Positions 44,589-54,508 are shown, counted from the first letter of the stretch. The stretch is DNA of 64,000 nucleotides from Chloroflexota bacterium (GCA_022824495.1 JAJDZU010000018.1:37304-101303), one strand, 5' to 3'. A program made the numbers and translations. The notes: generated by a model from the sequence alone, not told the origin.

Positions 44589-45353
44589 CTACTCGCGCGG
44601 CCCGTGCGCGACCCACCCGCCATCCACCGTCAGGATGTGCCCGGTCACAAAACCGGCCTCATCCGACAGCAGGAAAACCGCCGCACCCGCAATCTCCTCA
44701 GGCACGGCCAGTCGCTTGAATGGAACGTGCGCAATCAGCCGATCCATCTCAACGCTGTCCCGCTCCTTACCGGCGTTGAATAGCGGCGTGTCCGTGTATC
44801 CCGGCGCCAGTGCATTGACCCGCACGCCGTGTTCGGCGAATTCCAGCGCCATCACCTGCGTCAGCATCACCACCGATGCCTTGGACGTACAGTACGCCGC
44901 CCGCTGCTTGACCGCGCGTTGCCCGTACATCGAGGCCACGTTCACGATCGAGCCGCTGCCGGTCGACACCATGTGCCGTCCCGCGGCCTGCGCGCCAAAA
45001 AACACGCCCTCCACGTTCACCTCCATCACGCGCCGCCATTCGTCGCGGGTGTGCTCCAGCGCGAACTGGCCGGAACCGGTCCCCGCGCTGCCCACCCAGC
45101 CGTCCAGCCCGCCAAGCTCCCTGACTGCCAGCTCCACCAGCGCTTCCTGGTCGTCGTCCGCAGTCACGTCGACGATCCGCGTCACCGCCCGCCGCCCCAG
45201 GTCCTGGATTGCGTCCGCCGTCTCCGCCAGCCCGTCGGCGTCGATGTCCCCCAGCGCCAGGTCGGCCCCTTCGGCCGCCGCCGCCAGCGCGCAGGCCCGC
45301 CCAATCCCCGAGGCGCCCCCAGTGATTCCGATGACGCGATTCGCGAGCCGCAT
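44589..45353 (-). CDS. Short-chain dehydrogenase/reductase
   Basis: The 254-residue SDR has the NAD(P) motif GGASGIGRA, the middle-acid loop DVTADD, the catalytic Ser in NVASMYG, and YCTSK as the Tyr-x-x-x-Lys pair. LTVDGGW near the C-terminus is typical. Start ATG 45353 is chosen over 45371 because the core motif begins normally from it. The substrate is unknown. Confidence 0.9.
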   Translation of the reverse strand: MRLANRVIGITGGASGIGRACALAAAAEGADLALGDIDADGLAETADAIQDLGRRAVTRIVDVTADDDQEALVELAVRELGGLDGWVGSAGTGSGQFALEHTRDEWRRVMEVNVEGVFFGAQAAGRHMVSTGSGSIVNVASMYGQRAVKQRAAYCTSKASVVMLTQVMALEFAEHGVRVNALAPGYTDTPLFNAGKERDSVEMDRLIAHVPFKRLAVPEEIAGAAVFLLSDEAGFVTGHILTVDGGWVAHGPRE

Positions 45354-45503
45354 GCTCGGATCCCCATCCACTCAGTGCCTGCCATCCACCGCTCAGCCTA
45401 AGGCACGCGCCGTCGCCGACCCCGTGCGTGTGGCCTTTCGCACGACACGCCCGCGCCCTCACCCCCTAAGCTGAGGCAAGCGACCACGACGCGGATTCAA
45501 GGA

Positions 45504-46961
45504 ATGAAGGCTCCACAACTGACCCGGCGCCGCGCGATTGCCCTGGCGGGGATAGCCGGTGTGCTCGCCGCCTGCGGCCCGGAGTCCGAGGAGCAGTCGG
45601 AAGCACCAGCCGCCGAGGACGACCTCGCCACCCGCCTGTTCACCTCCCTGCAATCAACGACCGGCCTCGACGAGCTCGAGGCCGCCATCGAAGAGGCCGG
45701 CGCCAGCGGCGACCAGCGCTTCGTCTCGGTCCTGATCGAAGTCCTCCGTGCCCAGGAAATCGGCATCCTGCCCGGCGAGGGAGCCTCGGCCATTCGCGCC
45801 CTCAGTCAACTCACCGGCCTCACCGAACAACCCTGGCCCGACTGGGTGACCTGGTACGCCACCACCGACCTCGAACCCCCGCCCGGCTTCCGCACCTGGA
45901 AAGGCCGAATCTACAGCCGCATCGACGAAGAATTCCCCTCTTTCTTCCGCGAGGATGCGCCCTCCACGATTCGCGTTGAGGAAGTCGTCTGGGGCGGCGT
46001 CGCCCTGGATGGCATCCCGGCCCTCGTCAACGCCCGCATGCTCCCGGCGGCCGAAGCTGACTACATCACCCCCACCGAGCTGGTCTTCGGCGTCGAGATC
46101 AACGGCGACGCCCGCGCCTATCCCCTCCGCATCCTCGACTGGCACGAAATGGCCAACGATGTCGTCGGCGGCGTCCCCGTGGCCCTCGCCTACTGCACCC
46201 TCTGCGGCGCCGGCGTGCTCTTCGACACCCGCGTCGGCGACGCCACCTACGAGTTCGGCTCGTCCGGCTTCCTCATGCGCAGCAATAAGCTCATGTACGA
46301 CCGCACCACCTACACCCTCTGGAACCAACTCACCGGCGAACCGGTGCTGGGCAGGCTGGCCGACGGTTCAATCGAACTCAAGCGGTTGCCCGTCGTCGTG
46401 ACCACCTGGCAGGCCTGGCACGACCGCCATCCCGACACCCAGGTGCTCAGCCTCGAAACCGGTCACCTGCGCGACTACACCCCCGGCAACCCCTACGGCA
46501 GCTACTTCGCCAGCCCCGAGACCATGTTCCCCGCCGGTGATCCCGCCCAGCGCCTGCCCGACAAGGCCCGCATTTACGCCCTCCACATCGATGGCCAGTC
46601 CCACGCCCTCGCCACCGCCGACGTCGTCCGCGAGCGCGTCGTCAACGACCAGGTCGGCGATACACCCATCGTGGTCATCGCCGGCGGCCCGGACCTCAAG
46701 GGCGTTGGCATCGATCGCAGAGCTGGTCCGGTCGTCTGGGACGCCGGCGCCGAAGTCCGCGCCTACGAGCGCACAGACCAAACCTTCCAGCCCACCGAGG
46801 GCTCAGAGCAGGTGCTCGATGCGCAGGGACGCCCCTGGCGCATCACCGAGGACGCCTTGGTCGGCCCCGACGACCAGATGCTCATGCGCCTCGGCGGCCA
46901 CCTCGCCTACTGGTTCGGCTGGGTCAGCTACTTCCCGCGCACCACCCTCTACGGCGAATAA
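45504..46961 (+). CDS. Tat lipoprotein with DUF3179 domain
   Basis: The 485-residue product has a twin-arginine signal LTRRRAIALAGIAG, lipobox LAAC, a helical segment, and a DUF3179 domain from about residue 170: ELVFGVEINGDARAYPLRIL, DWHEMANDVVGGVPVALAYCTLCG, LWNQLTGEPVLG, and GPVVWDAG. The conserved Cys pair in YCTLCG and the His in DWHE suggest a metal or heme site, but the family's activity is not known. It diverges from the SDR gene. Confidence 0.85.
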   Translation: MKAPQLTRRRAIALAGIAGVLAACGPESEEQSEAPAAEDDLATRLFTSLQSTTGLDELEAAIEEAGASGDQRFVSVLIEVLRAQEIGILPGEGASAIRALSQLTGLTEQPWPDWVTWYATTDLEPPPGFRTWKGRIYSRIDEEFPSFFREDAPSTIRVEEVVWGGVALDGIPALVNARMLPAAEADYITPTELVFGVEINGDARAYPLRILDWHEMANDVVGGVPVALAYCTLCGAGVLFDTRVGDATYEFGSSGFLMRSNKLMYDRTTYTLWNQLTGEPVLGRLADGSIELKRLPVVVTTWQAWHDRHPDTQVLSLETGHLRDYTPGNPYGSYFASPETMFPAGDPAQRLPDKARIYALHIDGQSHALATADVVRERVVNDQVGDTPIVVIAGGPDLKGVGIDRRAGPVVWDAGAEVRAYERTDQTFQPTEGSEQVLDAQGRPWRITEDALVGPDDQMLMRLGGHLAYWFGWVSYFPRTTLYGE

Positions 46962-46994
46962 AGACCTCTAACAACTCCTCTCGCTTTCCAAAGT

Positions 46995-47150
46995 GCGGTT
47001 ACTCTTTCTCCCTCTCACCGTGCGAGAGGGTTGGGGTGAGGGTCTTCCGCGCAACCAACCTTGGGTCATGCAAAGGTCGCTCAAGGAGGAGAGGGTCGGG
47101 CTGAGGGTCTTCCGGGCAACCAAACCTCGGCTACGCAATAGCCTCAGGAA
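46995..47150 (+). repeat. Dispersed REP-like repeat, copy A (two tandem units)
   Basis: Two units of the form GAGGGTTGGGGTGAGGGTCT, then TCCGGGCAACCAA, a GGGTTACGCAAAG-like end. The first is preceded by CTCTTTCTCCCTCT, complementary to the G-rich half. The second unit is more diverged. It fills the space between the DUF3179 and propeller genes. Copies B, C and D lie near the pst genes. Confidence 0.7.
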
Positions 47151-47202
47151 TCGCGCCAGCGGCCCGCTAGAATTCGCCCGCCCGAGCACCGGAACTGCTT
47201 AG

Positions 47203-48417
47203 GTGCCTGCCCAGATCCAAACCGCACGGAGCGTCAAGGTTCGTCGGGTCACGACCGGCCCCGCCAGCCACTTCTTCGGCTACTACGACATGCCCTCCTG
47301 GGACATCTCGGGCCGCTACCTGCTCACGCAGCGAGTAAACCTCGACGTCGAAATCCCCTCGGCCGACGACCCGGCCACCATCGGTACCATCGACCTCGCG
47401 GACAACTGCCGCTTCCGCCCCGTCGCTTCGACTCGAACTTGGTCCTGGCAACAGGGCGCCATGCTCCACTGGCTGCCCGAACACGGACCAACCACCATCG
47501 TCTTCAACGACAGCGATAGCCATCGCTATGTCGCCCGCGTCACCGACATTGAGTCTGGATCGTCGCGCATCCTCGAACGCCCCATCGCCGCCGTCAGCCA
47601 CGACCAACGCCGCGCCCTCAGCCTCAACTTCGCCCGGCTGCGTGTCCGCCCCGAGGTCGGTTATCCCGGCCTCCCCGACCCCTGGGAAGGCGTGGACCAT
47701 CCCAACGACGACGGCATCTATCTGGTCGACCTGCACACCGGCGCCGCCGAGCTAAAGGTGTCCCTCGACCAGATTGCATCCGTGCGCCCACACCCCTCCA
47801 TGCACGGCGCGGTCAACTGGGTCAACCACCTCATCTTCAGCCCGGACGACACGCACGCGATGTTCGTCCACCGCTGGTGGCCGCCCGGCGCTCCCCGCTT
47901 CCGCACCCGCTTCATGCTGCTACGCATCAACGACGGCTCGGTCCAAGAAATCTGGCCCACCCGCGCCTCGCACATGTGCTGGCGCTCGCCCACCGAAATC
48001 CTGTTCTCGGCGATACCGGCGGACGTGCCCGACAGCCCGGAGTCCAGGTCGGCGCCGATGGGCTTCTGGCTGCTGGACTTGACCACCGGCGCCGCGCGCG
48101 CCGTCGGACCCAACGTCCTCCCGCCCGACGGCCATTGCAGCTACAGTCCCGGCGGCCGCTACGTGCTCATGGACACCCAACCGGAATCCGGTGGCCTCCG
48201 CCGGCTGCTCGTCTACGACGAAGACTCCGACCGCGCCCTGGAGCTTGGCCGCTTCCACTCCCCGCCGCGCTACGCTGGCCCGGTCCGCTGCGACCTGCAT
48301 CCGCGCTGGAGCCGTGACGGTCGCCAGGTCTGCATCGACTCCGTCCACGAAGGAACCCGCCAGATGTACGTGATCGACGCCGCCGAGGCCCTAAACGACT
48401 GGATCGAGGAGGCCTGA
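47203..48417 (+). CDS. TolB/oligogalacturonate-lyase-like beta-propeller protein
   Basis: The 404-residue product begins HFFGYYDMPSWDISGRYLLT and has blades such as NHLIFSPDDTHAMFVHRWW, CWRSPTEILFS, CSYSPGGRYVLMDT and LHPRWSRDGRQVCIDS. This resembles the WD40-like/PD40 propellers of oligogalacturonate lyase type. It has no signal peptide. It is followed by the ThDP-enzyme gene after three bases, so the two share a transcript. Catalysis cannot be confirmed. Confidence 0.75.
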   Translation: MPAQIQTARSVKVRRVTTGPASHFFGYYDMPSWDISGRYLLTQRVNLDVEIPSADDPATIGTIDLADNCRFRPVASTRTWSWQQGAMLHWLPEHGPTTIVFNDSDSHRYVARVTDIESGSSRILERPIAAVSHDQRRALSLNFARLRVRPEVGYPGLPDPWEGVDHPNDDGIYLVDLHTGAAELKVSLDQIASVRPHPSMHGAVNWVNHLIFSPDDTHAMFVHRWWPPGAPRFRTRFMLLRINDGSVQEIWPTRASHMCWRSPTEILFSAIPADVPDSPESRSAPMGFWLLDLTTGAARAVGPNVLPPDGHCSYSPGGRYVLMDTQPESGGLRRLLVYDEDSDRALELGRFHSPPRYAGPVRCDLHPRWSRDGRQVCIDSVHEGTRQMYVIDAAEALNDWIEEA

Positions 48418-48420
48418 CCC

Positions 48421-50076
48421 ATGCCAACGCGACCCGGCCGCGACGTCTTGATGGAAGTCCTCGAAGCCGAGGGCGTCCAGTACATCTTCGGCAACCCCGG
48501 TACCACTGAGGGCGCCATCATGCACGCCCTCGAGGACCGTCCGGACCTCGAGTACATCCTCGTCGCCCAGGAAGGCGTCGCCGTGGGCATGGCCGACGGC
48601 TACGCCCGCGAAAGCGGCCGGCCCGGCTTCGTCAACCTCCACATCGAGACCGGCCTCTCCAACGGCCTCAGCCTCATGTGCAACGCCTTCGCCGGCGGCA
48701 CCCCCATGGTCGTCACCGCCGCCAACAGCTCTATAGGTAAGGTCGCCGAGGGCCGCACCGATCTGGTCGACCTCGCCAGCCCTTTCAGCAAGTGGGGCGC
48801 CGAAGTCACCAGCGCCGATCAGATCCCGGCCGTCATGCGCCGCGCCTTCCGCGAAGCCAAGACGCCCCCCACCGGTCCCACATTCGTCTCCCTCGCCCAG
48901 AACGCCCTCGACGAAATGACCGACGCCCGCGTCGCCCCCTCCGGCGACCTCAGCACCGTCCTCACCCCCGACCCGCGGGAACTCCAGGCCGCCGCCCGGC
49001 TACTGGCGTCGGCCGAGCGTCCCGCCCTTCTGGCCGGCGATCGCGTCGCCCAGTACGGCGCGGTGGAACAGATGGTCCGCGTCGCCGAACTCCTGGGCAC
49101 GCCCGTCTACGGCGCCTCCTACCCCACCATGATGTTTCCCACCTCGCACCCCCAGTGGATGCACCAGCTCCCGCCCTACGTCGGGCTCTATCGGGAAGCC
49201 TTCGCCGAAACCGACGTCCTCCTGGCCGTCGGCGCCCGCGTCTTCCACGACTTTTTCGCCCCCGCCGCCGGCATCCTGGCCGACGATGCCCGCCTCGTTC
49301 ACCTTGACATAAATCAAGACGCCATCGGACGCGTCGAACCGACCGACGTAGGCCTCTGGTCGGACCTCGGCATCGGCCTGGACGAGCTCTACGCCGCCGT
49401 CAGCGAACTCCAAACGCCCACGCAGGCCGACGCGGCCAATCGTCGTGCCGAAAGTCTGGCCGCTGGCTACCCCGCCCGCCGCGCCTCACCGCCACCCACG
49501 GACGGCGCCCGCCCAATGCCCTCCACTGCCATGATGGCCGCGTTGGCCGAAGGCCTCCCCGCCGACGTCATCGTCGTTGACGACAGCATCTCCTGCCGCC
49601 CCGACCTGCACGCCGCCGTCACCTTCGACCAGCGACGCCGCGTCCAGGCCGAACGCGCCGGCGGCGCCATCGGCTGGGGCATGGGCGGAGCCTTGGGCGT
49701 CGCCCTCGCCGCGCCCGACCAGCGTGTCGTTGCGGTCATCGGTGACGGCAGCGCCATGCTCACCGTCCAGGCCCTCTGGACCGCCGCCGCCTACCGGATC
49801 CCGGTTGTTTTCTGCATCTGCAACAACGCCGGCTACCGCGTCCTCAAGCTCAACCTGCGCCGCTGGTTCGCCGACGTCCTCCATGAACCCGACCGCCCCA
49901 GCCAATACCTCGGCATGGACCTCAACCAACCCTTCGACCTCGCCGCCATCGCCCAGGCCATGAACGTCCCCTCCGAACGCATCGAAAACCCAACCCGCAT
50001 CCCCCCCGCCCTGACCCACGCCCTCCACCACCCCGGCCCCACCCTCCTCGACATCATCATCGACGGCAGCGTTTAG
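48421..50076 (+). CDS. Thiamine diphosphate enzyme, benzoylformate decarboxylase/acetolactate synthase-like
   Basis: The 551-residue product has the catalytic Glu in VAQEGVAVGMADGYAR, a central FAD/regulatory-type domain, and the ThDP motif GDGSAMLTVQ ending in ICNNAGYRV. The start FGNPGTTEGAIMHALED is typical of benzoylformate decarboxylase-like proteins. It decarboxylates or condenses a 2-oxo acid; the substrate is unknown. It is coupled to the propeller gene by a three-base gap. Confidence 0.88.
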   Translation: MPTRPGRDVLMEVLEAEGVQYIFGNPGTTEGAIMHALEDRPDLEYILVAQEGVAVGMADGYARESGRPGFVNLHIETGLSNGLSLMCNAFAGGTPMVVTAANSSIGKVAEGRTDLVDLASPFSKWGAEVTSADQIPAVMRRAFREAKTPPTGPTFVSLAQNALDEMTDARVAPSGDLSTVLTPDPRELQAAARLLASAERPALLAGDRVAQYGAVEQMVRVAELLGTPVYGASYPTMMFPTSHPQWMHQLPPYVGLYREAFAETDVLLAVGARVFHDFFAPAAGILADDARLVHLDINQDAIGRVEPTDVGLWSDLGIGLDELYAAVSELQTPTQADAANRRAESLAAGYPARRASPPPTDGARPMPSTAMMAALAEGLPADVIVVDDSISCRPDLHAAVTFDQRRRVQAERAGGAIGWGMGGALGVALAAPDQRVVAVIGDGSAMLTVQALWTAAAYRIPVVFCICNNAGYRVLKLNLRRWFADVLHEPDRPSQYLGMDLNQPFDLAAIAQAMNVPSERIENPTRIPPALTHALHHPGPTLLDIIIDGSV

Positions 50077-50208
50077 GGTGTGTTCCAAACGCACGGCTCG
50101 ACAGTGCATGGAACGGCAAGTCGGACTTCACCGGCAGTTTGCGAACAGCGTCATCGTCGATTTGGCTAAGTTTCGCTTGAAGATGCGTATCTACGGAGTT
50201 TCGCGATA

Positions 50209-51918
50209 GTGGAGCCCGCACTCCTATGGGTCGTAATCCTATTCATAGCAGTTTTGATCGTGTTCTTGGTTGTTGCCGTGAAACGAAGTCGGGCGGTTCT
50301 TGAGACTGACTCCAAGGTGAATGAGACTCACACCGCTGGCTTTGGTCTGAATGTGAAGCCGGAATCAACGGAGGATTGCCAGGTACTTCTCAGAGCCCGC
50401 GACTTCTTGGCCGGTGACGTCCCGCTCAACTGGTGCGCCGAAGTTCCAGTGAGTGAGTGGCAAGGTGTCAAAATCGACGTCAAGTCGGGCCGCGTGATCT
50501 CACTTCGGCTTGAATCGCTAGGAATCTCTGGGTTCGTTCCGACAGAACTCAGTGAGCTCGCAGGCCTAAAGGAACTAGTTCTCAAGGCCAACAACTTGAC
50601 AGGGTCAATTCCGCCGGAGCTTGGCACACTATCTGAACTGGAAGTGCTTATCCTCACGAACAATCAGCTAACGGGCCAAATCCCGTCTGAATGTGGAGCG
50701 CTCTCAGAGCTTAGGGTGCTCGGTCTATCGGGCAACGAACTGACAGGCGTAATCCCGCCTGAATTGGGTGCGCTTGAAAAGCTTGAGGCACTAGTTCTAA
50801 CAGGAAACAAGCTAACGGGATCTATCCCAACGGAACTGGGTTCTCTTGCGAGGCTGAGGACGCTCAGTCTTCGGAGCAACAGGCTTACTGGACGTATTCC
50901 GGCAGAATTGAATGCACTTGTCGAGTTGGAAGCGCTCATACTCACCGACAACAAATTGTCTGGCTCGATTCCGCCCGAACTGGGCAACCTCGTTAGCCTA
51001 GAGATGCTAATTCTGACGGACAACAGCCTGACCGGCACAATTCCAGCGTCACTTGGCAGGCTTGTCAATTTGAAAGCTCTCCACCTCAAGGGCAACTCGC
51101 TGACGGGTGCAATACCTCCGAGTTTAGGTGCGCTACAGAGCTTGGAAGAGCTTGTCATCACGAACAACCGAATTGCAGGTGCGATCCCATCCAACCTAGG
51201 AGAACTTGCTAGCCTCAGGGTGTTGCATGTCAGTGGCAATGAATTGGCAGGAATGATTCCAGCGGAATTCGGCGCACTCACCAAGCTGGAGGTGCTCGTT
51301 CTAAGGAGCAATAAGCTGGTCGGACCGATTCCTACCGAGTTGAGATCGATGACGAAACTTCGAGAGCTTGGCCTTGGAAACAATCACTTGGAAGGTAGAA
51401 TCCCTGCCGAATTGGGATCGCTGATTCATCTCGAGATCCTCGGAGTCGGACACAATCACCTTCGTGGTGTCATCCCGTCGGAGATCGGGAACCTGAAGAA
51501 GCTGAAGGTACTGAGCCTACGTGGCAATCGACTGTCCGGTGCCATTCCGGCTTGGCTAGCGGGGCTATCCGAACTCGAGAAACTACACATGGGATTCAAT
51601 CAACTTAGAGGTGCAATCCCTGAAGAGCTAGGAACCCTCGTGAACTTGACTGAGTTGGGTCTTGGCAAGAATCGCCTCACAGGCTATATCCCTGCTGCTC
51701 TCGGCGGTCTAGGCAGTGTGAAGTCCATGGATCTCGGCTTCAACAGGCTGTCAGGCAGCATTCCATCGGAATTGGGAAAACTCTCCAATCTGAGGAGGTT
51801 AGATCTAAGGTCCAACAAGTTGACTGGTGACATACCGGTTGAATTGATGAGCCAGAACAATCTGCGCCGCCTTGATGTCGAAGGAAACCGACTGAGTTCC
51901 GAAAGTCAAGAAAACTGA
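50209..51918 (+). CDS. Membrane-anchored leucine-rich-repeat protein of plant type
   Basis: The 569-residue product has one N-terminal membrane helix (WVVILFIAVLIVFLVVAV), a cap segment (DCQVLLRARDFLAG, NWCAEVPVSEWQGV) that looks like the plant LRRNT_2 cap, and about 19 gapless 24-residue repeats of LxxLxxLxLxxNxLxGxIPxELG type. This is the plant-specific LRR consensus, with conserved IP and G. It has no kinase or other C-terminal domain. Base composition is more AT-rich than that of neighbours. It probably binds proteins or peptides outside the cell. Confidence 0.88.
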   Translation: MEPALLWVVILFIAVLIVFLVVAVKRSRAVLETDSKVNETHTAGFGLNVKPESTEDCQVLLRARDFLAGDVPLNWCAEVPVSEWQGVKIDVKSGRVISLRLESLGISGFVPTELSELAGLKELVLKANNLTGSIPPELGTLSELEVLILTNNQLTGQIPSECGALSELRVLGLSGNELTGVIPPELGALEKLEALVLTGNKLTGSIPTELGSLARLRTLSLRSNRLTGRIPAELNALVELEALILTDNKLSGSIPPELGNLVSLEMLILTDNSLTGTIPASLGRLVNLKALHLKGNSLTGAIPPSLGALQSLEELVITNNRIAGAIPSNLGELASLRVLHVSGNELAGMIPAEFGALTKLEVLVLRSNKLVGPIPTELRSMTKLRELGLGNNHLEGRIPAELGSLIHLEILGVGHNHLRGVIPSEIGNLKKLKVLSLRGNRLSGAIPAWLAGLSELEKLHMGFNQLRGAIPEELGTLVNLTELGLGKNRLTGYIPAALGGLGSVKSMDLGFNRLSGSIPSELGKLSNLRRLDLRSNKLTGDIPVELMSQNNLRRLDVEGNRLSSESQEN

Positions 51919-52141
51919 GGCTTGTTTGTCTCCGGGTAAGCATGTCGTGATGTCTACGGGATCTTCGCGCTGGCGGCACGAAACGGAGTCATGGCAATCT
52001 TGCCTTCGGGGGGCGGGCTTCGCTCGTTGAGTGCTTGGTTGTTCGCTGGGCGCATAAATGCGTCGGCAAAGTCGCCCGGCCGTAGACGGCCCGAATCTGG
52101 CTAGGCTCAGAGACTCCGGCGTCGTCTCGGCGCTCGACTCT

Positions 52142-53335
52142 TCAAGCTTGGGCCCACGAGGTTCCGGGCATGATGCGCAACATGAACTCGTCGAACATCG
52201 GCACGGTAAACGCGGTATCCCCGTGACTTGGGCTCCACACCATGCCTTTATTGATTAACTGGCTTCGTGTCGGTCCCAGAGAAGTCGCGCGCCGTCCAAG
52301 CACCTGCGCAACTGCACCGGATCGGTGTGGCCCAGGGCCTAGCTCAGCCATGGCGCGGAGATACCGTTTCTCGGAAGGCGTCAGCCGGTCGAACCTGACC
52401 AGGAAGAAACTCTGATCGAGGCCCGCGACAGCCAGCATCGACGCCGTTTCGACATCAGCTGACGTGATCGGCGACGCATCGGCGACATCCCACGTCTGCT
52501 TGCCCCACTCCTGGAGAAAGTATGGGTAGCACTGCGTCTTCTCGACGATGAGTTCGAGGGCGCCCTGCTCGATTTGCACGCCTTCCGCCATCACAGGTTT
52601 GGCGACGGCTAGCTTGGCGTCGTCGGGCGACAGAGCGGCGATCTCCGGGAACTCGAACAGCCGTTCGGCGTATGACTTGGCCCGGCCCATCCGTCCCCGC
52701 ACCTGCGGCAATCCCGCGCCGATCATGGTCACGGGAAGCTGGCGTTGGGCCGCTCGATGTAGAGCCGTGATCAGTGCGGCCAGCTGCTCTTCTTCCACGT
52801 ACTGGAGTTCGTCAATGATCAGCGCCACGCAGCTTTCATCCGCCCTCGCCGCCTCACCAACGGTCTGCAAAAGGTCCTGGAGATCGGTGTCCAGATCCCC
52901 GTTGTCGGCCAGCCCTGGTTCGGGATCGAAATCGAGCCCGACTTCGATGTCTTGGTACTTCACCTTGAGCGCGTTGGCGAAACCGGCAAGCGCTCGCAAT
53001 CCGTGCTGCGCCAGGTCTCGGGCCGCCGCCTGGCGGGAGAGTCGCAGAAGGGCCTGACGCAGTGGCGGCGCCAGGATGGACGGAAGCGACCGGTCTTCAG
53101 GCGCTTCCACCGACAGCGCATGCATGCCCTGCGCCTCGGCGTCCTCCCTGATTCGGTCCAGCAGCACCGTCTTGCCAACGCCCCGCAGCCCCACCATCAG
53201 CGTGCTCTTGCTCGGACGCCCAATCCGAATCCGCGCCAGCGAGATTCGCGCGGCCTCGCGCAGGTCGTCCCGGCCCGCCAACTCCGGAGGCCGCGTGCCT
53301 GCTCCCGGAGCAAATGGGTTCTGAATCGGGTCCAT
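52142..53335 (-). CDS. AAA ATPase with C-terminal winged helix
   Basis: The 397-residue product has Walker A GLRGVGKT, Walker B ALIIDELQY, sensor-like GAGLPQVRGRMG and, at the C-terminus, a winged-helix-like region (LTPSEKRYLRAMAELG; VAQVLGRRATSLGPTRSQLI). The layout resembles Orc1/Cdc6-type and STAND-like AAA proteins. A 55-base palindrome ends its promoter region, directly upstream of ATG 53335. Its target is unknown; DNA binding is inferred from the winged helix. Confidence 0.82.
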   Translation of the reverse strand: MDPIQNPFAPGAGTRPPELAGRDDLREAARISLARIRIGRPSKSTLMVGLRGVGKTVLLDRIREDAEAQGMHALSVEAPEDRSLPSILAPPLRQALLRLSRQAAARDLAQHGLRALAGFANALKVKYQDIEVGLDFDPEPGLADNGDLDTDLQDLLQTVGEAARADESCVALIIDELQYVEEEQLAALITALHRAAQRQLPVTMIGAGLPQVRGRMGRAKSYAERLFEFPEIAALSPDDAKLAVAKPVMAEGVQIEQGALELIVEKTQCYPYFLQEWGKQTWDVADASPITSADVETASMLAVAGLDQSFFLVRFDRLTPSEKRYLRAMAELGPGPHRSGAVAQVLGRRATSLGPTRSQLINKGMVWSPSHGDTAFTVPMFDEFMLRIMPGTSWAQA

Positions 53336-53344
53336 GAAAGAGTC

Positions 53345-53399
53345 TATAGCAAACTTAGCCGGTTTATGGAAAAACCATAAACTGCCTAAACTCGCTATA
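53345..53399. promoter_or_regulatory. 55-base imperfect palindrome at the AAA ATPase start
   Basis: Three nested arm pairs share one centre at 53372: GTTTATGG/CCATAAAC (53362-53382, 5-base A loop), TTAG/CTAA (53355 and 53386) and TATAGC/GCTATA (53345 and 53394). It begins 10 bases upstream of the ATPase start. It could be an operator or a 5'-leader hairpin. It does not look like a terminator of the quinone oxidoreductase gene because the stem is AT-rich. Confidence 0.7.
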
Positions 53400-53467
53400 A
53401 ACGAGCCGCTCCCGTCAGATTCTGATCAGGAAGGGTCGTCGCGAAGGTGGAAGGTGCCGCCCGTAAG

Positions 53468-54496
53468 TCAGGGAGTCAGCACAACCTTCCCAATCGGCTC
53501 CCGCGCCTCAATCGCCGCATGCGCCGCCGCCGCCTCCCCAAACGAATACGTCCCACCCACCACCGGCCGCAACCGTCCCGCCTCCGCCAGTTCGATTAGC
53601 TCCCGCATGATCTCGGGCGCATGCGCCTCCGCGTTACTCCGCCCACCCCATCCGATCAGCCTTAGGTTCTTCACCCAGAACGACCAGAACTCCACCGTCC
53701 CCGTCCCCGTAAACGAATTCGACCCCAGGCTCACCAGCCGCCCGCCCTCGGCCATCGCGCGCGGGCTCTGCGCAAACACATCGCCGCCCACGGGATCCCA
53801 GACCACGTTTACGCCTTCACCGTCGGTCAGTCGCAGCGTCTCCTCAATCACGTCGGCCTCAAGTGAGTTGATCGCGTGGTCCGCGCCCAGCGACCGCACC
53901 AGGTCCAGCTTCTCGTCACTGCTCGCCACGCCAATCACTGTCGCCCCAAAGTGCTTGGCCAACTGCACCGCCAGCACCCCGGTCCCGCCCGCCGCCGAGT
54001 GAATCAACACCGTCTCCCCCGCTGAGAGTCCGGCCGCCACCCGCAGCGTGTGGTACGCCACAGGCGCGTAGTCGAACGCCGCCGCCTCCACAGGGCTGAA
54101 GTTCGCGGGCATCGCCGTAGGTCCGGGCGCTTCAGGGGTGCCCAACGAAAGACTGCTGGCCGAAACCACCCCGTACTCCACGTAAGAACCAGGCCGTAAC
54201 CCTCCCGTCAGGTGCCGCTCGCCAACCGTCACGTTGTTCACGTCCGCGCCGCACTCCACGACCTCCACGCAGGCGGTGCCTCCCGGAATCCGCGGCAGCG
54301 GCGCCAACCCATACGCCGGCTCTTTCGGCGATCCGATCCGCCCACTTCCCCCATGCCGGATGTGCAGCTGAATAAAGTCCACCGCCACCGCCAGCACCCG
54401 CACCAGCACTTCGTCTTTGCCCGGCTCCGGCGTCGGCACATCCGCCAGGTGCAGCACCTCCGGACCCCCAACCTCGTCATATACGACGGCCTTCAT
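53468..54496 (-). CDS. Zinc-independent MDR quinone oxidoreductase-like protein
   Basis: The 342-residue product is a medium-chain dehydrogenase/reductase: an N-terminal GroES-like domain (MKAVVYDEVGGPEVLHLADV), the NADPH motif AAGGTGVLAVQLAK, and VVWDPVGGDVFAQS. No zinc-ligand Cys cluster was seen, as in quinone oxidoreductases (zeta-crystallin type). The substrate is an enone or quinone by family. It is 12 bases downstream of the next small gene. Confidence 0.87.
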   Translation of the reverse strand: MKAVVYDEVGGPEVLHLADVPTPEPGKDEVLVRVLAVAVDFIQLHIRHGGSGRIGSPKEPAYGLAPLPRIPGGTACVEVVECGADVNNVTVGERHLTGGLRPGSYVEYGVVSASSLSLGTPEAPGPTAMPANFSPVEAAAFDYAPVAYHTLRVAAGLSAGETVLIHSAAGGTGVLAVQLAKHFGATVIGVASSDEKLDLVRSLGADHAINSLEADVIEETLRLTDGEGVNVVWDPVGGDVFAQSPRAMAEGGRLVSLGSNSFTGTGTVEFWSFWVKNLRLIGWGGRSNAEAHAPEIMRELIELAEAGRLRPVVGGTYSFGEAAAAHAAIEAREPIGKVVLTP

Positions 54497-54508
54497 CGGA
54501 TGCCCCCG

